A DNA stretch of 64,000 bases, from contig NZ_CP034328.1 in the NCBI RefSeq assembly GCF_003940805.1, forward strand, positions 1,346,001 to 1,410,000, in the 5' to 3' direction. The notes below the pieces were generated by a model. That model was not told the origin of the DNA and searched no databases. It was given only the letters and a program-made list of their open reading frames with translations. Shown in pieces: positions 44,680 to 52,189 of the stretch; within the stretch, counting starts at the first letter, position 1, and the number at the start of each line of letters is the position of its first letter. The position numbers and the translations under genes were made by a program. Source of the DNA: Tabrizicola piscis. GTDB taxonomy: Bacteria; Pseudomonadota; Alphaproteobacteria; Rhodobacterales; Rhodobacteraceae.

Positions 44680-46453
44680 AACCGGATTGGCCTGACGGGT
44701 CAGCCGACTGCCGGTTTTCGGCAAGGGACAGCGGGGAAACCGCGAAGATGACCCTTAGGAAGTAGTCCCCATCCGCGCTGCCAGACTCTTGCCGACCACC
44801 CAGTTGCTGCACGAAGGCAGTGATCAACTGTGATCCGATCCCGGTTTCCGCAGCTGTTGAAGCCTCCTTGGTCGGATCATCGCGGCTGCTGTTGATCACC
44901 TCGAGCACCGCATCACTTCCGCCCGAACGTTTCAGCCGCACAACGACCTTCCCGGGGTTGGCGCGCGTCGCGCCGGAATGCTTGATGGCGTTGGTAAGCG
45001 CCTCGGCCAGCATCAAAGACAGCGGGACCGCCTGATCCGGCACGAGGCGCAAGTCGTCGATGTCGTTCTGCGTTTCAAAGGGCTTTTCCGGCCCTGATGA
45101 CATCGACATGATCTGTCGAACAATATCGGGGATCAGTTCGCGCGCACGCACATCCGCCAGACCGCTGGTCTGGTAAAGCCCGCGGTGCACGGTCGCAAGG
45201 CTCATGATCCGTTCCTGCAGGTTCTTCAGCAATTCCTTCGCTTCGCCACTGCGGGCGCTGCGGATCTGGATGTTCATGATGGAGGAGATCAGTTGCAGGT
45301 TGTTCTTTACCCGGTGATGCACTTCCCGCAGCAGCACCTCTTTCTGGTGCAGGGAATCCTCAAGCTCGGCTTCGCTTCGGGTGATGCTTTCGGTCATCGC
45401 AAGATAGGCCGTTGCCAGTTCATCAAGCTCCGAGGGGGCATTCTTCAGATCAATGGCCTGCAGCCGCCGGTCGCCGCGCGCGAAGCTGACGATGGACCGG
45501 TTCAGCGTGCGGACATGCCGGGTCACCAGGAACTCTGCCGCAAAGCCGGATACCGCCAGTCCGACCAGCCACATGAGGAGGGTGGGCATGTAAACCGAAA
45601 GGCCCCAGCTGCGGGTAAACATCGGTTCTTCAGGCAGAAAGCTGCTCATCAGATACAGTTCGCCCGCAACAATCGGCACGACGGCATAGGTCATCTGCCG
45701 CCCGCTGACGGAGGTGTCCCGAAAGATTCCACCGGTCGCGTCGACAAAATCGGCCATCGGCCGGCCAGATGGAACTTGTGTGGCCGCAGCTGTAAGCTCG
45801 ATATTCGAAGTCAGCAGCGTGCCTTTGCGGTCAAACGTCCAGAAGACAACGGGCGCATCCAGATCTTTGCTTTCGATCAACGAACCGAACCGCAGTTCCT
45901 TGAGCGACTGATGCGGCAAGGACATGACCGCATAGCCAACGTAGCTGCCCGCGATGTCATAGACCGGGTGCGATATCCCAAGCACGGATGTCCCTGAAAT
46001 CGGCCCCTCCGGGTTGACCACGAAGTCCGGCGCTTGCGCATCCAGAACTTGTCGGAACAGCGGGCTGTCGGAAAAGTCATGTGTCCGTCCGGCGGACGAA
46101 CAGGTCATGACCCCGCTGACCGGTATAAAGGCGACCAAAGCTGCCGACGGCTCGACCGCAGCGACCTGCAACATCAGGTCGTTGCAGGCCTTTGGACTGT
46201 CCAGCACATAGGGAACTGCGGCGGCAAGGCTGCCAACCATCCCCCGGACCCGCCCGATCAGGCTGGTTTCCCCCGCCGCCGCTTGCAGCGTCGCGCCCAT
46301 CAGCGCCACTTCGCTGCGGGATTGCACTTCCTTCTCAAGCGCCTTGGTCTGGATAAAGCCAAAGAACCCGGCTGGCAGCATGGCAAGCGCAAGGATTATG
46401 GCAAAGCGGATTGCGAACCTGGAGGCGTAGGGCCGCTTGGCGCGTGGCGTCAT
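44660..46453 (-). CDS. HWE/HisKA_2-type sensor histidine kinase, probable stress-response kinase for PhyR
   Basis: A 597-residue membrane kinase. Transmembrane segments lie near residues 14-33 and 286-310 with a periplasmic sensor domain between. A HAMP-like linker leads to the dimerisation region with REVHHRVKNNLQ (phospho-acceptor about H380). The HATPase domain follows with EALTNAIKHS. HRxxN kinases of this type phosphorylate PhyR in other alphaproteobacteria. Its start overlaps the ecfG stop in ATGA, which supports that partnership. The periplasmic cue is unknown. Confidence 0.9.
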   Translation of the reverse strand: MTPRAKRPYASRFAIRFAIILALAMLPAGFFGFIQTKALEKEVQSRSEVALMGATLQAAAGETSLIGRVRGMVGSLAAAVPYVLDSPKACNDLMLQVAAVEPSAALVAFIPVSGVMTCSSAGRTHDFSDSPLFRQVLDAQAPDFVVNPEGPISGTSVLGISHPVYDIAGSYVGYAVMSLPHQSLKELRFGSLIESKDLDAPVVFWTFDRKGTLLTSNIELTAAATQVPSGRPMADFVDATGGIFRDTSVSGRQMTYAVVPIVAGELYLMSSFLPEEPMFTRSWGLSVYMPTLLMWLVGLAVSGFAAEFLVTRHVRTLNRSIVSFARGDRRLQAIDLKNAPSELDELATAYLAMTESITRSEAELEDSLHQKEVLLREVHHRVKNNLQLISSIMNIQIRSARSGEAKELLKNLQERIMSLATVHRGLYQTSGLADVRARELIPDIVRQIMSMSSGPEKPFETQNDIDDLRLVPDQAVPLSLMLAEALTNAIKHSGATRANPGKVVVRLKRSGGSDAVLEVINSSRDDPTKEASTAAETGIGSQLITAFVQQLGGRQESGSADGDYFLRVIFAVSPLSLAENRQSADPSGQSGWNETKD

Positions 46454-47019
46454 GCAGCCTGCATCCCCGACTTGCCCATCACTGCCAAACTGGCCTGATC
46501 TACGCCCGAGAACACATCCTCCCCATCAACCAGACCCATCAGGTCCGACAGCCGCTTGCGAGCCCGGCTTGCCCGACTTTTGACCGTTCCGACAGCAACG
46601 CCCATCGTGACCGCCGCCTCTTCACAGGAAAAGCCGGAAGCACCGACCAGCGTAAGAACTTCACGGTGCTCGGGCGACAACTGATCAAAGGCACGCTGAA
46701 AATCGTTGTAGGCAAGCCGACCGTCGTGGTCCGGCTTCACAAACAAGCCTTGCGCATGGATCCCGTCCGGATCCGCCACTTCCCGCCGGGTTTTGCGAAG
46801 GGACGAATAATAGGTGTTGCGCAGGATGGTGAAGAGCCACGCCTGCAGGTTGGTGCCAACGGCGAACTTGTCGATATTCGTCCAAGCCTTGACGATCGTG
46901 TCCTGCACCAGATCGTCTGCGGCCGAACGGTTCCGCGTCAAGCTCATCGCAAAGGCCCGGAGAGACGGGAGAAACCCCACCAACTCTTCGCGCGGGTCCA
47001 GATGTGCGACGGCGTCCAT
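46450..47019 (-). CDS. ecfG: General stress response sigma factor EcfG
   Basis: A 189-residue ECF sigma factor. Region 2 is near residues 20-80 (DLVQDTIVKAWTNIDKF) and region 4 near 125-175 (LSPEHREVLTLVGASGFSCEEAA). The close link with nepR and phyR identifies it as EcfG, the sigma factor that reads GGAAC-N16/17-CGTT promoters. Many such promoters lie in this window. The start shares one base with the nepR stop and the end overlaps the kinase start. Confidence 0.95.
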   Translation of the reverse strand: MDAVAHLDPREELVGFLPSLRAFAMSLTRNRSAADDLVQDTIVKAWTNIDKFAVGTNLQAWLFTILRNTYYSSLRKTRREVADPDGIHAQGLFVKPDHDGRLAYNDFQRAFDQLSPEHREVLTLVGASGFSCEEAAVTMGVAVGTVKSRASRARKRLSDLMGLVDGEDVFSGVDQASLAVMGKSGMQAA

Positions 47020-47180
47020 CAGGCGCCCCCATCATCGGCGTCACCGGCTTTCCGGCGCAATTGCTCCAACAGCTGGGTCAGCTTGTCGGGGATCTGTTCG
47101 TTCAACGTCTCATCATAGATACGCTTCAGGTTCTCATCGATCTGATGGCGGATCTTAGATTTGGGATTGCTGTCTGACAT
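47019..47180 (-). CDS. nepR: Anti-sigma factor NepR
   Basis: A 53-residue protein with the conserved NepR helices (RHQIDENLKRIYDETLNEQIPDKL and the later TQLLEQLRR). NepR holds EcfG until phosphorylated PhyR sequesters it. ATG 47180 (MSDSNPKSK) is chosen; an in-frame ATG at 47192 is a possible alternative. The stop overlaps the ecfG start by one base, so sigma and anti-sigma are made together. The divergent phyR is 106 bases away. Confidence 0.93.
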   Translation of the reverse strand: MSDSNPKSKIRHQIDENLKRIYDETLNEQIPDKLTQLLEQLRRKAGDADDGGA

Positions 47181-47221
47181 GTCCGAATACATCTTTTTTT
47201 TGCGCCCACCTCGCTTATCAC

Positions 47222-47247
47222 GGAACCGAACGCAGAACCAAAGCGTT
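47222..47247 (+). promoter_or_regulatory. EcfG promoter of phyR
   Basis: GGAAC at 47222-47226, a 17-base spacer and CGTT at 47244-47247, exact consensus. The phyR start codon lies 39 bases downstream. Confidence 0.88.
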
Positions 47248-47254
47248 TGGTTCC
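47229..47254 (-). promoter_or_regulatory. EcfG promoter of nepR-ecfG
   Basis: On the minus strand GGAAC (47254-47250), a 17-base spacer and CGTT (47232-47229), exact consensus. It overlaps the divergent phyR promoter almost completely. The nepR start codon is 48 bases downstream. Confidence 0.88.
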
Positions 47255-47286
47255 CGCAAAATCGCCGTCGAGGGAGAAAAAAGACG

Positions 47287-48093
47287 ATGCAAACCCAACT
47301 GCCAGATCCTGTCGCGTCGATCAGCAGCAATTTACCCTATCTGCGCCGCTACGCCCGCGCGTTGACGGGCAGTCAGACCACGGGCGACAATTTCGCCGCC
47401 GCCACGCTTGAGGCACTGCTTGAGGACAGTTCTGTTCTGGACAGCTCAACGGACCCAAGGGTCAGCCTGTTTCATGTCTTTCACGTTGTCTGGTCCAGCG
47501 CCGGCGCGCCCGTTGGCGAGCCTGACACGCGGTTTTCCGCCGTTGCGCAGGCGCATATGGCCAACCTGACCCCCAACACCCGTGAAGCGCTTCTCTTACA
47601 GTCCATCGAAGGCTTCACCCAGTCCGAGATTGCGCAGATCATCCGGTCGGACATGCAGGAAGTGGCCCACCTGATCGACACGGCAGTTCGGGAAATGCAG
47701 AACTCGGTCAGCGGGCGGGTGATGATCATCGAAGATGAGGCGATCATCTCAATTGATATCGCGGCCATCGTCCGCGAGATGGGCCATCAGGTGACCGGCA
47801 TAGCCGCCACGCGCACCGAAGCTGTGGCCCTTGCCTCGCGGGAGCGTGCCGACCTCATTCTTGCGGATATCCAGCTGGCGGATCGCTCTTCCGGGATCGA
47901 TGCGGTGAACGACATCCTGAAGATCATGCCGGACGTGCCGGTGATCTTCATTACCGCCTTCCCGGAACGCCTGTTGACGGGTGAACGCCCAGAACCTGCC
48001 TTCCTGATCACCAAACCCTATGCCGAGGAACAGGTCAGGTCAGCCGTGTCGCAGGCCATGTTCTTTGCAAGCACGGAAACCCTGCGCGCCTGA
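47287..48093 (+). CDS. phyR: General stress response regulator PhyR
   Basis: A 268-residue protein combining a sigma-factor-like domain (residues 1-140; LRRYARALTGSQ, TREALLLQSIEGFTQSEIA) with a receiver domain (143-265). The phospho-acceptor is D194 (LILADIQL), the acidic pair is in IIEDEA, and the FATGUY-type sequence FITAFPERLLTG is present. When phosphorylated, the sigma-like domain binds NepR and frees EcfG. A GAGGGAG site precedes ATG 47287. An EcfG promoter gives positive feedback, and a strong terminator follows. Confidence 0.96.
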   Translation: MQTQLPDPVASISSNLPYLRRYARALTGSQTTGDNFAAATLEALLEDSSVLDSSTDPRVSLFHVFHVVWSSAGAPVGEPDTRFSAVAQAHMANLTPNTREALLLQSIEGFTQSEIAQIIRSDMQEVAHLIDTAVREMQNSVSGRVMIIEDEAIISIDIAAIVREMGHQVTGIAATRTEAVALASRERADLILADIQLADRSSGIDAVNDILKIMPDVPVIFITAFPERLLTGERPEPAFLITKPYAEEQVRSAVSQAMFFASTETLRA

Positions 48094-48122
48094 CCGGGTC
48101 ACACCTGGACTTGCCTGCATAG

Positions 48123-48151
48123 ACCCGGGGGAAGCATCCCCCGGGTTTTTT
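48123..48151 (+). terminator. Rho-independent terminator of phyR
   Basis: ACCCGGGGG and CCCCCGGGT form a perfect stem with loop AAGCAT, followed by TTTTTT, 30 bases after the phyR stop. Confidence 0.93.
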
Positions 48152-48191
48152 GTCATTTGGGGGAATTTGTCACCTGATGGAACCGGGAACG

Positions 48192-48216
48192 GGAACCAAT
48201 CGCCGCGCCAGACGTT
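48192..48216 (+). promoter_or_regulatory. EcfG promoter of the exported 162-residue protein gene
   Basis: GGAAC-N16-CGTT, exact. It lies 55 bases before the ATG at 48272. Two further GGAAC-like words lie just upstream (GGAACCGGGAACGGGAACC), without a matching -10. Confidence 0.85.
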
Positions 48217-48271
48217 CTCGTGGTGTCGCTGCAGGAATACTCTGCGGCACCCCAAACAATCGGAGACAACC

Positions 48272-48760
48272 ATGTTTCGCACATTCGCGATTGGCGGCCT
48301 TGCCGCGCTGACCCTTGCTACAGCCGGTCTGGCCCAGACCCCTCCAACCGTGAAATCCATCGAAGTCGATGTCGAGCTGGATGCAATCGGCAACCCGGCA
48401 GCGGCTGCCTACTGGACTACGGTTGCTGACGACCTTGAAAACGCCATCGTGGCCCGCATCACGGACCAGATTTCGGATGACGGCGTTGATATCCGGATCG
48501 ACCTTGAAGAAGTTTCGCTATCCGGCGGAATGACTGAAAAGCTCGGACTGGCCGAGACCCGCCTTGTCGGGGATGTGGTGATGAACCATGAAACTGACGG
48601 AGCACGTTACGGCCGGTACGAACTGACGGTGGACATCAACTCTGCGACGCCAATGATCCCGGCGGATGTAGACGTTACCACCATCCCCGCCGACAGCAGG
48701 GTCTATTACGACTCGATGATCGCGACGTTTGCGGATGGTGTGGTTGAACGGCTGAAGTAA
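48272..48760 (+). CDS. Exported protein of unknown function, probable stress-response member
   Basis: A 162-residue protein with a clear signal peptide (cleavage near GLA/QTP). The mature part is acidic and shows alternating beta-like segments (KSIEVDVELDAI, VDIRIDLEEVSLSGG, YGRYELTVDI) and no catalytic motif I recognise. It may be a small periplasmic beta-rich domain. A GGAGA site precedes ATG 48272. An exact EcfG promoter and a strong terminator frame it as a single-gene unit. Confidence 0.85.
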   Translation: MFRTFAIGGLAALTLATAGLAQTPPTVKSIEVDVELDAIGNPAAAAYWTTVADDLENAIVARITDQISDDGVDIRIDLEEVSLSGGMTEKLGLAETRLVGDVVMNHETDGARYGRYELTVDINSATPMIPADVDVTTIPADSRVYYDSMIATFADGVVERLK

Positions 48761-48776
48761 GCGAACCAACTGCAAG

Positions 48777-48807
48777 ACGCCCCCGGTATTCCTGCCGGGG
48801 GCGTTTT
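48777..48807 (+). terminator. Rho-independent terminator after the exported protein gene
   Basis: ACGCCCCCGG and CCGGGGGCGT form a perfect stem around TATTCCTG, followed by TTTT, 16 bases after the stop codon. The stem is symmetrical, so it may also act for the convergent gene at 48818. Confidence 0.9.
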
Positions 48808-48817
48808 CATGTGATGA

Positions 48818-49213
48818 CTACCCAGCCTCCGTGCCTTGATCTGGCCCAGGCGTCGCGTCCTTGGCCAAAAGGGCCGAAACATCCTGTTCAACAAAGGGAA
48901 ACCTGAGCGTTGCCCAGCCTTTTGGAACAGCTTCATCCACATCAAGTCCGACCAGAACAGTGCGCCCGCCATCCGACGCGACACGCTGACTGAACTCGGA
49001 ATCGGAAAAGGCCTTTGCATCCATTTGGATGAACGCGGCCCTGATTTTTCCAGACGGCAGCGCCGCCATTGCATCGTCCAAGGTACGGGCAAGAACAACC
49101 CGGGCATCGCTGCAAAAGTCGCGAATGATCATTTCGATATCCCGCGCCACAAGAAACTCGCGCAGGATGACCACAAATACCGCTTGCGGATCGTTGTCGT
49201 CGAGGGTCTGCAT
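48818..49213 (-). CDS. Degenerate receiver-like protein
   Basis: A 131-residue protein whose strand/helix order resembles a CheY-like receiver: VFVVILREFLVARDIEM, ARVVLARTLDDAMAAL, IRAAFIQMDAKAF, GGRTVLVGLD and WATLRFPF. The usual N-terminal acidic pair is missing, the third strand ends in IQMD without a clear phospho-acceptor, and the KPF lysine reads RFPF. It is probably a pseudo-receiver that binds a partner without phosphorylation. ATG 49213 with GGAAGGG upstream is preferred to a TTG 15 bases earlier. Similar proteins occur near stress regulators. Confidence 0.7.
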   Translation of the reverse strand: MQTLDDNDPQAVFVVILREFLVARDIEMIIRDFCSDARVVLARTLDDAMAALPSGKIRAAFIQMDAKAFSDSEFSQRVASDGGRTVLVGLDVDEAVPKGWATLRFPFVEQDVSALLAKDATPGPDQGTEAG

Positions 49214-49244
49214 GGGATTCCCTTCCAAAGCCAGCCAAGACCTT

Positions 49245-49269
49245 GGAACCTTTCCGATCTTCTCGCATT
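49245..49269 (+). promoter_or_regulatory. Near-match EcfG promoter before the Crp/Fnr gene
   Basis: GGAAC-N16-CATT, one mismatch in the -10 element, ending 30 bases before the start codon at 49300. Plausible because exact sites surround it. Confidence 0.45.
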
Positions 49270-49299
49270 AAACTGTGACATACAGGATGGAAGAAACTG

Positions 49300-50025
49300 A
49301 TGATCCCCTGCGACAAATGTCCCCTGAGGCGCTGCCAGTACTTTCTGCCGTTCACGGAGGATGAACTCGCCTTCATGCTGCGCTTCAAGGCAGGGGAGCT
49401 GACGGTCGAAGCGGGCACGACGGTGCTGATGGAAGGCTCAAATAGCCCGCAGGTGTTCACGGTGCTGTCGGGCATGGGCACGCGCTACAAGACACTCGAG
49501 GATGGCAACCGCCAGGTGATCAACTTCCTGTTTCCCGGCGATTTCATCGGCCTGCAGGCGGGCGTCATGGGCGAGATGAAGCATTCGGTCGAGGCTTCGG
49601 CACCGATGGTTCTGTGCGTCTTCAACCGGTCGGACTTGTGGAACATGTTCAAGGCACATCCGGCCAGGGCCTATGATCTGACCTGGATCGCAGCAGTCGA
49701 GGAACACTTCCTTGGGGAAAGCCTTACGGCCCTTGGCCAGCGCAGTGCCGGTCAGCGCATCGCTTGGGCCCTTTTGCGCATTCACCACCGACTGCGGGCC
49801 GTGGGTCTGGAAACCGCCGGCGTCGTGCCCTTGGCGTTTCGCCAGCAGGACCTTGCCGATGCCTTGGGCCTGTCATTGGTCCACACCAACAAGACGCTGA
49901 TGCAACTGCGCAAATCCGGTCTGGCGCGGTGGAGCGACGGCAGCCTTGCTATCGCCGACCGGACCAAACTGGCGGAATATGCGGGATCAGCGCCCGAGCC
50001 CTTGGAACAGCGCCCGCTCATGTAG
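49300..50025 (+). CDS. Crp/Fnr-family transcriptional regulator
   Basis: A 241-residue regulator with a cyclic-nucleotide-binding-like domain (residues 20-130) and a C-terminal helix-turn-helix (FRQQDLADALGLSLVHTNKTLMQL). The N-terminus has three cysteines (C4, C7, C12), and C106 lies 94 residues further on. E. coli FNR has C20, C23, C29 and C122, with a similar 93-residue gap, so an oxygen-sensitive iron-sulfur cluster is possible but unproven. It may belong to the EcfG regulon through the near-match promoter. Target genes are unknown. Confidence 0.85.
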   Translation: MIPCDKCPLRRCQYFLPFTEDELAFMLRFKAGELTVEAGTTVLMEGSNSPQVFTVLSGMGTRYKTLEDGNRQVINFLFPGDFIGLQAGVMGEMKHSVEASAPMVLCVFNRSDLWNMFKAHPARAYDLTWIAAVEEHFLGESLTALGQRSAGQRIAWALLRIHHRLRAVGLETAGVVPLAFRQQDLADALGLSLVHTNKTLMQLRKSGLARWSDGSLAIADRTKLAEYAGSAPEPLEQRPLM

Positions 50026-50124
50026 CCTGAGGGGAAGAATCGCAGCCAGTGCAAAGGGGGCCCGGACAATGACCGGCCTAAGCTGCTATCGGCTCTTTGG
50101 GGTCAACTGCTTACTCATGAAGAC

Positions 50125-50155
50125 GCCCGCCCGCCGATGGCATCGGCGGGCGGGC
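50125..50155. terminator. Long GC hairpin between convergent Crp/Fnr and DUF3618 genes
   Basis: GCCCGCCCGCCGATG and CATCGGCGGGCGGGC form an almost loopless inverted repeat (about 13 pairs once a loop is allowed). AAAAAG follows on the plus strand. It sits in the 160-base spacer, which holds no supportable gene. Confidence 0.65.
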
Positions 50156-50185
50156 AAAAAGAAACTACTCTCCGGCAACGGGCAA

Positions 50186-51046
50186 TCACCCCGTTGCCGA
50201 CATCCCGGCACTGGCATCGTCAGTCCCACGGCCTGACATCGCGGCGCGCGTCACGCCGCCGATTTCTTGCCGCAGGACATGTTGGGCCTGCTCCAGCAAA
50301 CGGTCACGCTCCTCACCGAAGATGCGATCTTCCACCGGGCTGCGCGGCAAAGCAATGCCGACGGCCGCACCGATCGACATCCCGATTGCAGCAGCGGCCA
50401 TCGGGTGATCTTCGATCATTTGCGCGCCACGCCGGGTTGCCGAGATTCGCGCCTCATAGGCCTTTTCGCGGGCCGCCAGGATGCGATCCGCGGCGTCGCC
50501 ACCAAGACCTTCCAGCCCCCGCGCCATCGCTTTGCGGGTGGCTTGGGCAAGGTCAGTCAGGACCTTGGCGCGTTCCCGCGTTGTTTCAGCCAAGGGACGC
50601 AAGCCTTGACGTGCCATCGCATCAAGTCGACCAAGCGTTGTAGAAGCCCGGTCGCGCAAACGATCTGCTTCCAGAATCCATTCCTGATCGGGTTCCGGCA
50701 GGGGTGCAACAGGCCCACCTTCGTCCTCCCAGCGCGACAAAGCCTCGAACTTCGTGCCCTCGACCTTCGGCTCTGGCTGAGAGCGGTTCTTGCGTCCAAA
50801 GACCAGCCATGCCAGCCCTGCCCCAGCCATTACGGCAGCAATCGGGTTGCTCCTGACTGCGTTGTCAAGCGCGCGGCCATAGGGGGCCGCTTGCGCAAGG
50901 GAGTAGCGAAAGGCATCGTCCAGAAGCACATCCAACGACAGCCGGTCGCGAAGGCCTTCGATTGACCCTGCAAGATCAGCGCGGTCTTGTTCCAGCCTTG
51001 CCGCAATTTCATCCGGAGTCTGGGTGCCTGTGTCATGTCGTTGCAT
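50186..51046 (-). CDS. DUF3618-domain envelope protein
   Basis: A 286-residue protein. Residues 10-55 form the DUF3618 pattern (TPDEIAARLEQDRADLAGSIEGLRDRLS), followed by a short hydrophobic segment (IAAVMAGAGLAWLVFG), a long charged helical region, and a second hydrophobic Gly/Ala stretch (AAAAIGMSIGAAVGIALP). It likely spans or anchors in the inner membrane. The start overlaps the holin-family gene by 14 bases. With the next two genes it resembles a YqjD-YqjE-type set linked to stationary or osmotic stress. Function unknown. Confidence 0.8.
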   Translation of the reverse strand: MQRHDTGTQTPDEIAARLEQDRADLAGSIEGLRDRLSLDVLLDDAFRYSLAQAAPYGRALDNAVRSNPIAAVMAGAGLAWLVFGRKNRSQPEPKVEGTKFEALSRWEDEGGPVAPLPEPDQEWILEADRLRDRASTTLGRLDAMARQGLRPLAETTRERAKVLTDLAQATRKAMARGLEGLGGDAADRILAAREKAYEARISATRRGAQMIEDHPMAAAAIGMSIGAAVGIALPRSPVEDRIFGEERDRLLEQAQHVLRQEIGGVTRAAMSGRGTDDASAGMSATG

Positions 51047-51455
51047 CGCGTCTCACCATCGTCTGAAGTGTTTCCATGTCGCGCTTTACCGACGCCGCGC
51101 TGCGCCTTGGCAGTGAACTTGCGTCGCGCAAAAGACGTGCCGCGTTCTGCGCAAATCCCAGTGCCAGCAGAAGCAGCGCCCCACCAACCAGGACCGAAGC
51201 CCAGACCGGCGACAGCCCCAGCGACACGCCAAGCGCAACCGCAGCACCGGCAAGCGCGTTGATCGCAGTGATGCCAAGCACCACTGCGATGGCACCCTGA
51301 ACGACAGACCTTTGCACGGCATTCAGACGCTCAGTCGCTTCTGCCCGCGCCAGGGCCAGTTCCCCCTGCACCAGTCGGGCCACCCCGGACAGCACATCCG
51401 CCATCATCGCGCCTGTGTCCCGATCGGAGTTCTTGTCGTTCCGCGGGTCAATCAT
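51033..51455 (-). CDS. Holin-family (YqjE/holin-X type) small membrane protein
   Basis: A 140-residue protein with an amphipathic N-terminal helix (VLSGVARLVQGELALARAEATE) followed by two transmembrane helices (AIAVVLGITAINALAGAAVALGV and VWASVLVGGALLLLALGF). This is the pattern of the putative holin superfamily III / YqjE proteins, which in chromosomes are linked to stress rather than phage lysis. The start overlaps the upstream stop in ATGA. No phage genes are near. Confidence 0.82.
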   Translation of the reverse strand: MIDPRNDKNSDRDTGAMMADVLSGVARLVQGELALARAEATERLNAVQRSVVQGAIAVVLGITAINALAGAAVALGVSLGLSPVWASVLVGGALLLLALGFAQNAARLLRDASSLPRRSAASVKRDMETLQTMVRRDATT

Positions 51456-52021
51456 CCCCGCGATCCTCCGTCATTGTGCAGGCCTTGCGTATCGACAGTG
51501 CGTCGTGCTGCGTCACGATAAAGCCGGTCGGTTGCATCCGCCGCACGGGCAGCCGCTGCTTCCTCGGCGCTTTGGCGGTTCGACGACGACCGCAGGAACC
51601 GCGCGAGGGCGAAGCCTGCAACTGCAGCCCCGACTGCAAATGTGCCCGGGTTGCGACGCGCGTAGTCTTGCGCCCCTGCAAGGATGTCGCCTAAGGTGCG
51701 GCCACGCAGCCCGTCAGTCACCGTTGACACGCCACCGGCAAGCCCGCTCAGCATCCGCGCGGACACCCCATCGGAAGACTGCGCTTCGGCCTGAAGCGTT
51801 TCGGCCAGCCGGTCCCCCGCGCCAACCAATGAATCGCGTGCCGCACCGGCGCGGTCGCCCGCCGCATCGCGCACGGCGTCAAACTTCTCCGACACTTGCG
51901 CCTTGACTTCGTCTTTCACCGCACGACCCGCATCGGTTGCGACATCCATCGCAGAGGCGGCGGTATCTTTGGCCTTGTCTGCCGTTGCGGCCAGCTTGTC
52001 CTTCAGATCACCATTGGTCAT
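51452..52021 (-). CDS. Alanine-rich, LEA/YtxH-like stress protein
   Basis: A 189-residue protein that starts MTNGDLKDKLAATADKAKD. It has repeated Ala/Lys/Asp helical segments like late-embryogenesis-abundant proteins (AMDVATDAGRAVKDEVKAQVSEKFDAV). A single hydrophobic segment (GTFAVGAAVAGFALARFL) lies near the C-terminus. It probably coats or tethers to the membrane during desiccation or osmotic stress, which is an inference. ATG 52021 has a GGAGA site, and an exact EcfG promoter lies upstream. It heads the three-gene unit continuing into the holin-family and DUF3618 genes. Confidence 0.8.
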   Translation of the reverse strand: MTNGDLKDKLAATADKAKDTAASAMDVATDAGRAVKDEVKAQVSEKFDAVRDAAGDRAGAARDSLVGAGDRLAETLQAEAQSSDGVSARMLSGLAGGVSTVTDGLRGRTLGDILAGAQDYARRNPGTFAVGAAVAGFALARFLRSSSNRQSAEEAAAARAADATDRLYRDAARRTVDTQGLHNDGGSRG

Positions 52022-52087
52022 TTGTGTCTCCACTCTGTTGAAGATTTCATGGTTGTCCGCCTGCACGTTCAGGGGGTCTGGCCAACA

Positions 52088-52112
52088 AACGCCCGAGAGG
52101 TCGGAAAGTTCC
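52088..52112 (-). promoter_or_regulatory. EcfG promoter of the alanine-rich/holin/DUF3618 operon
   Basis: Minus strand GGAAC-N16-CGTT, exact consensus. The -10 lies 66 bases before the start codon at 52021. Confidence 0.82.
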
Positions 52113-52189
52113 CATCGCACATCTAGGAGACGACCGGCACGGACCGACCCGGGTTGACGGACGCCACGCATGTGTCGCCCAGACCGTTG

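Noticed and set aside
49214..49228. TTG start for the receiver-like protein
   Set aside because: ATG 49213 has a better ribosome site and the extra residues add nothing to the fold.
51033..51455. Prophage lysis region
   Set aside because: The holin-like gene stands with stress genes, shows an EcfG-driven operon context and has no endolysin or phage genes nearby.
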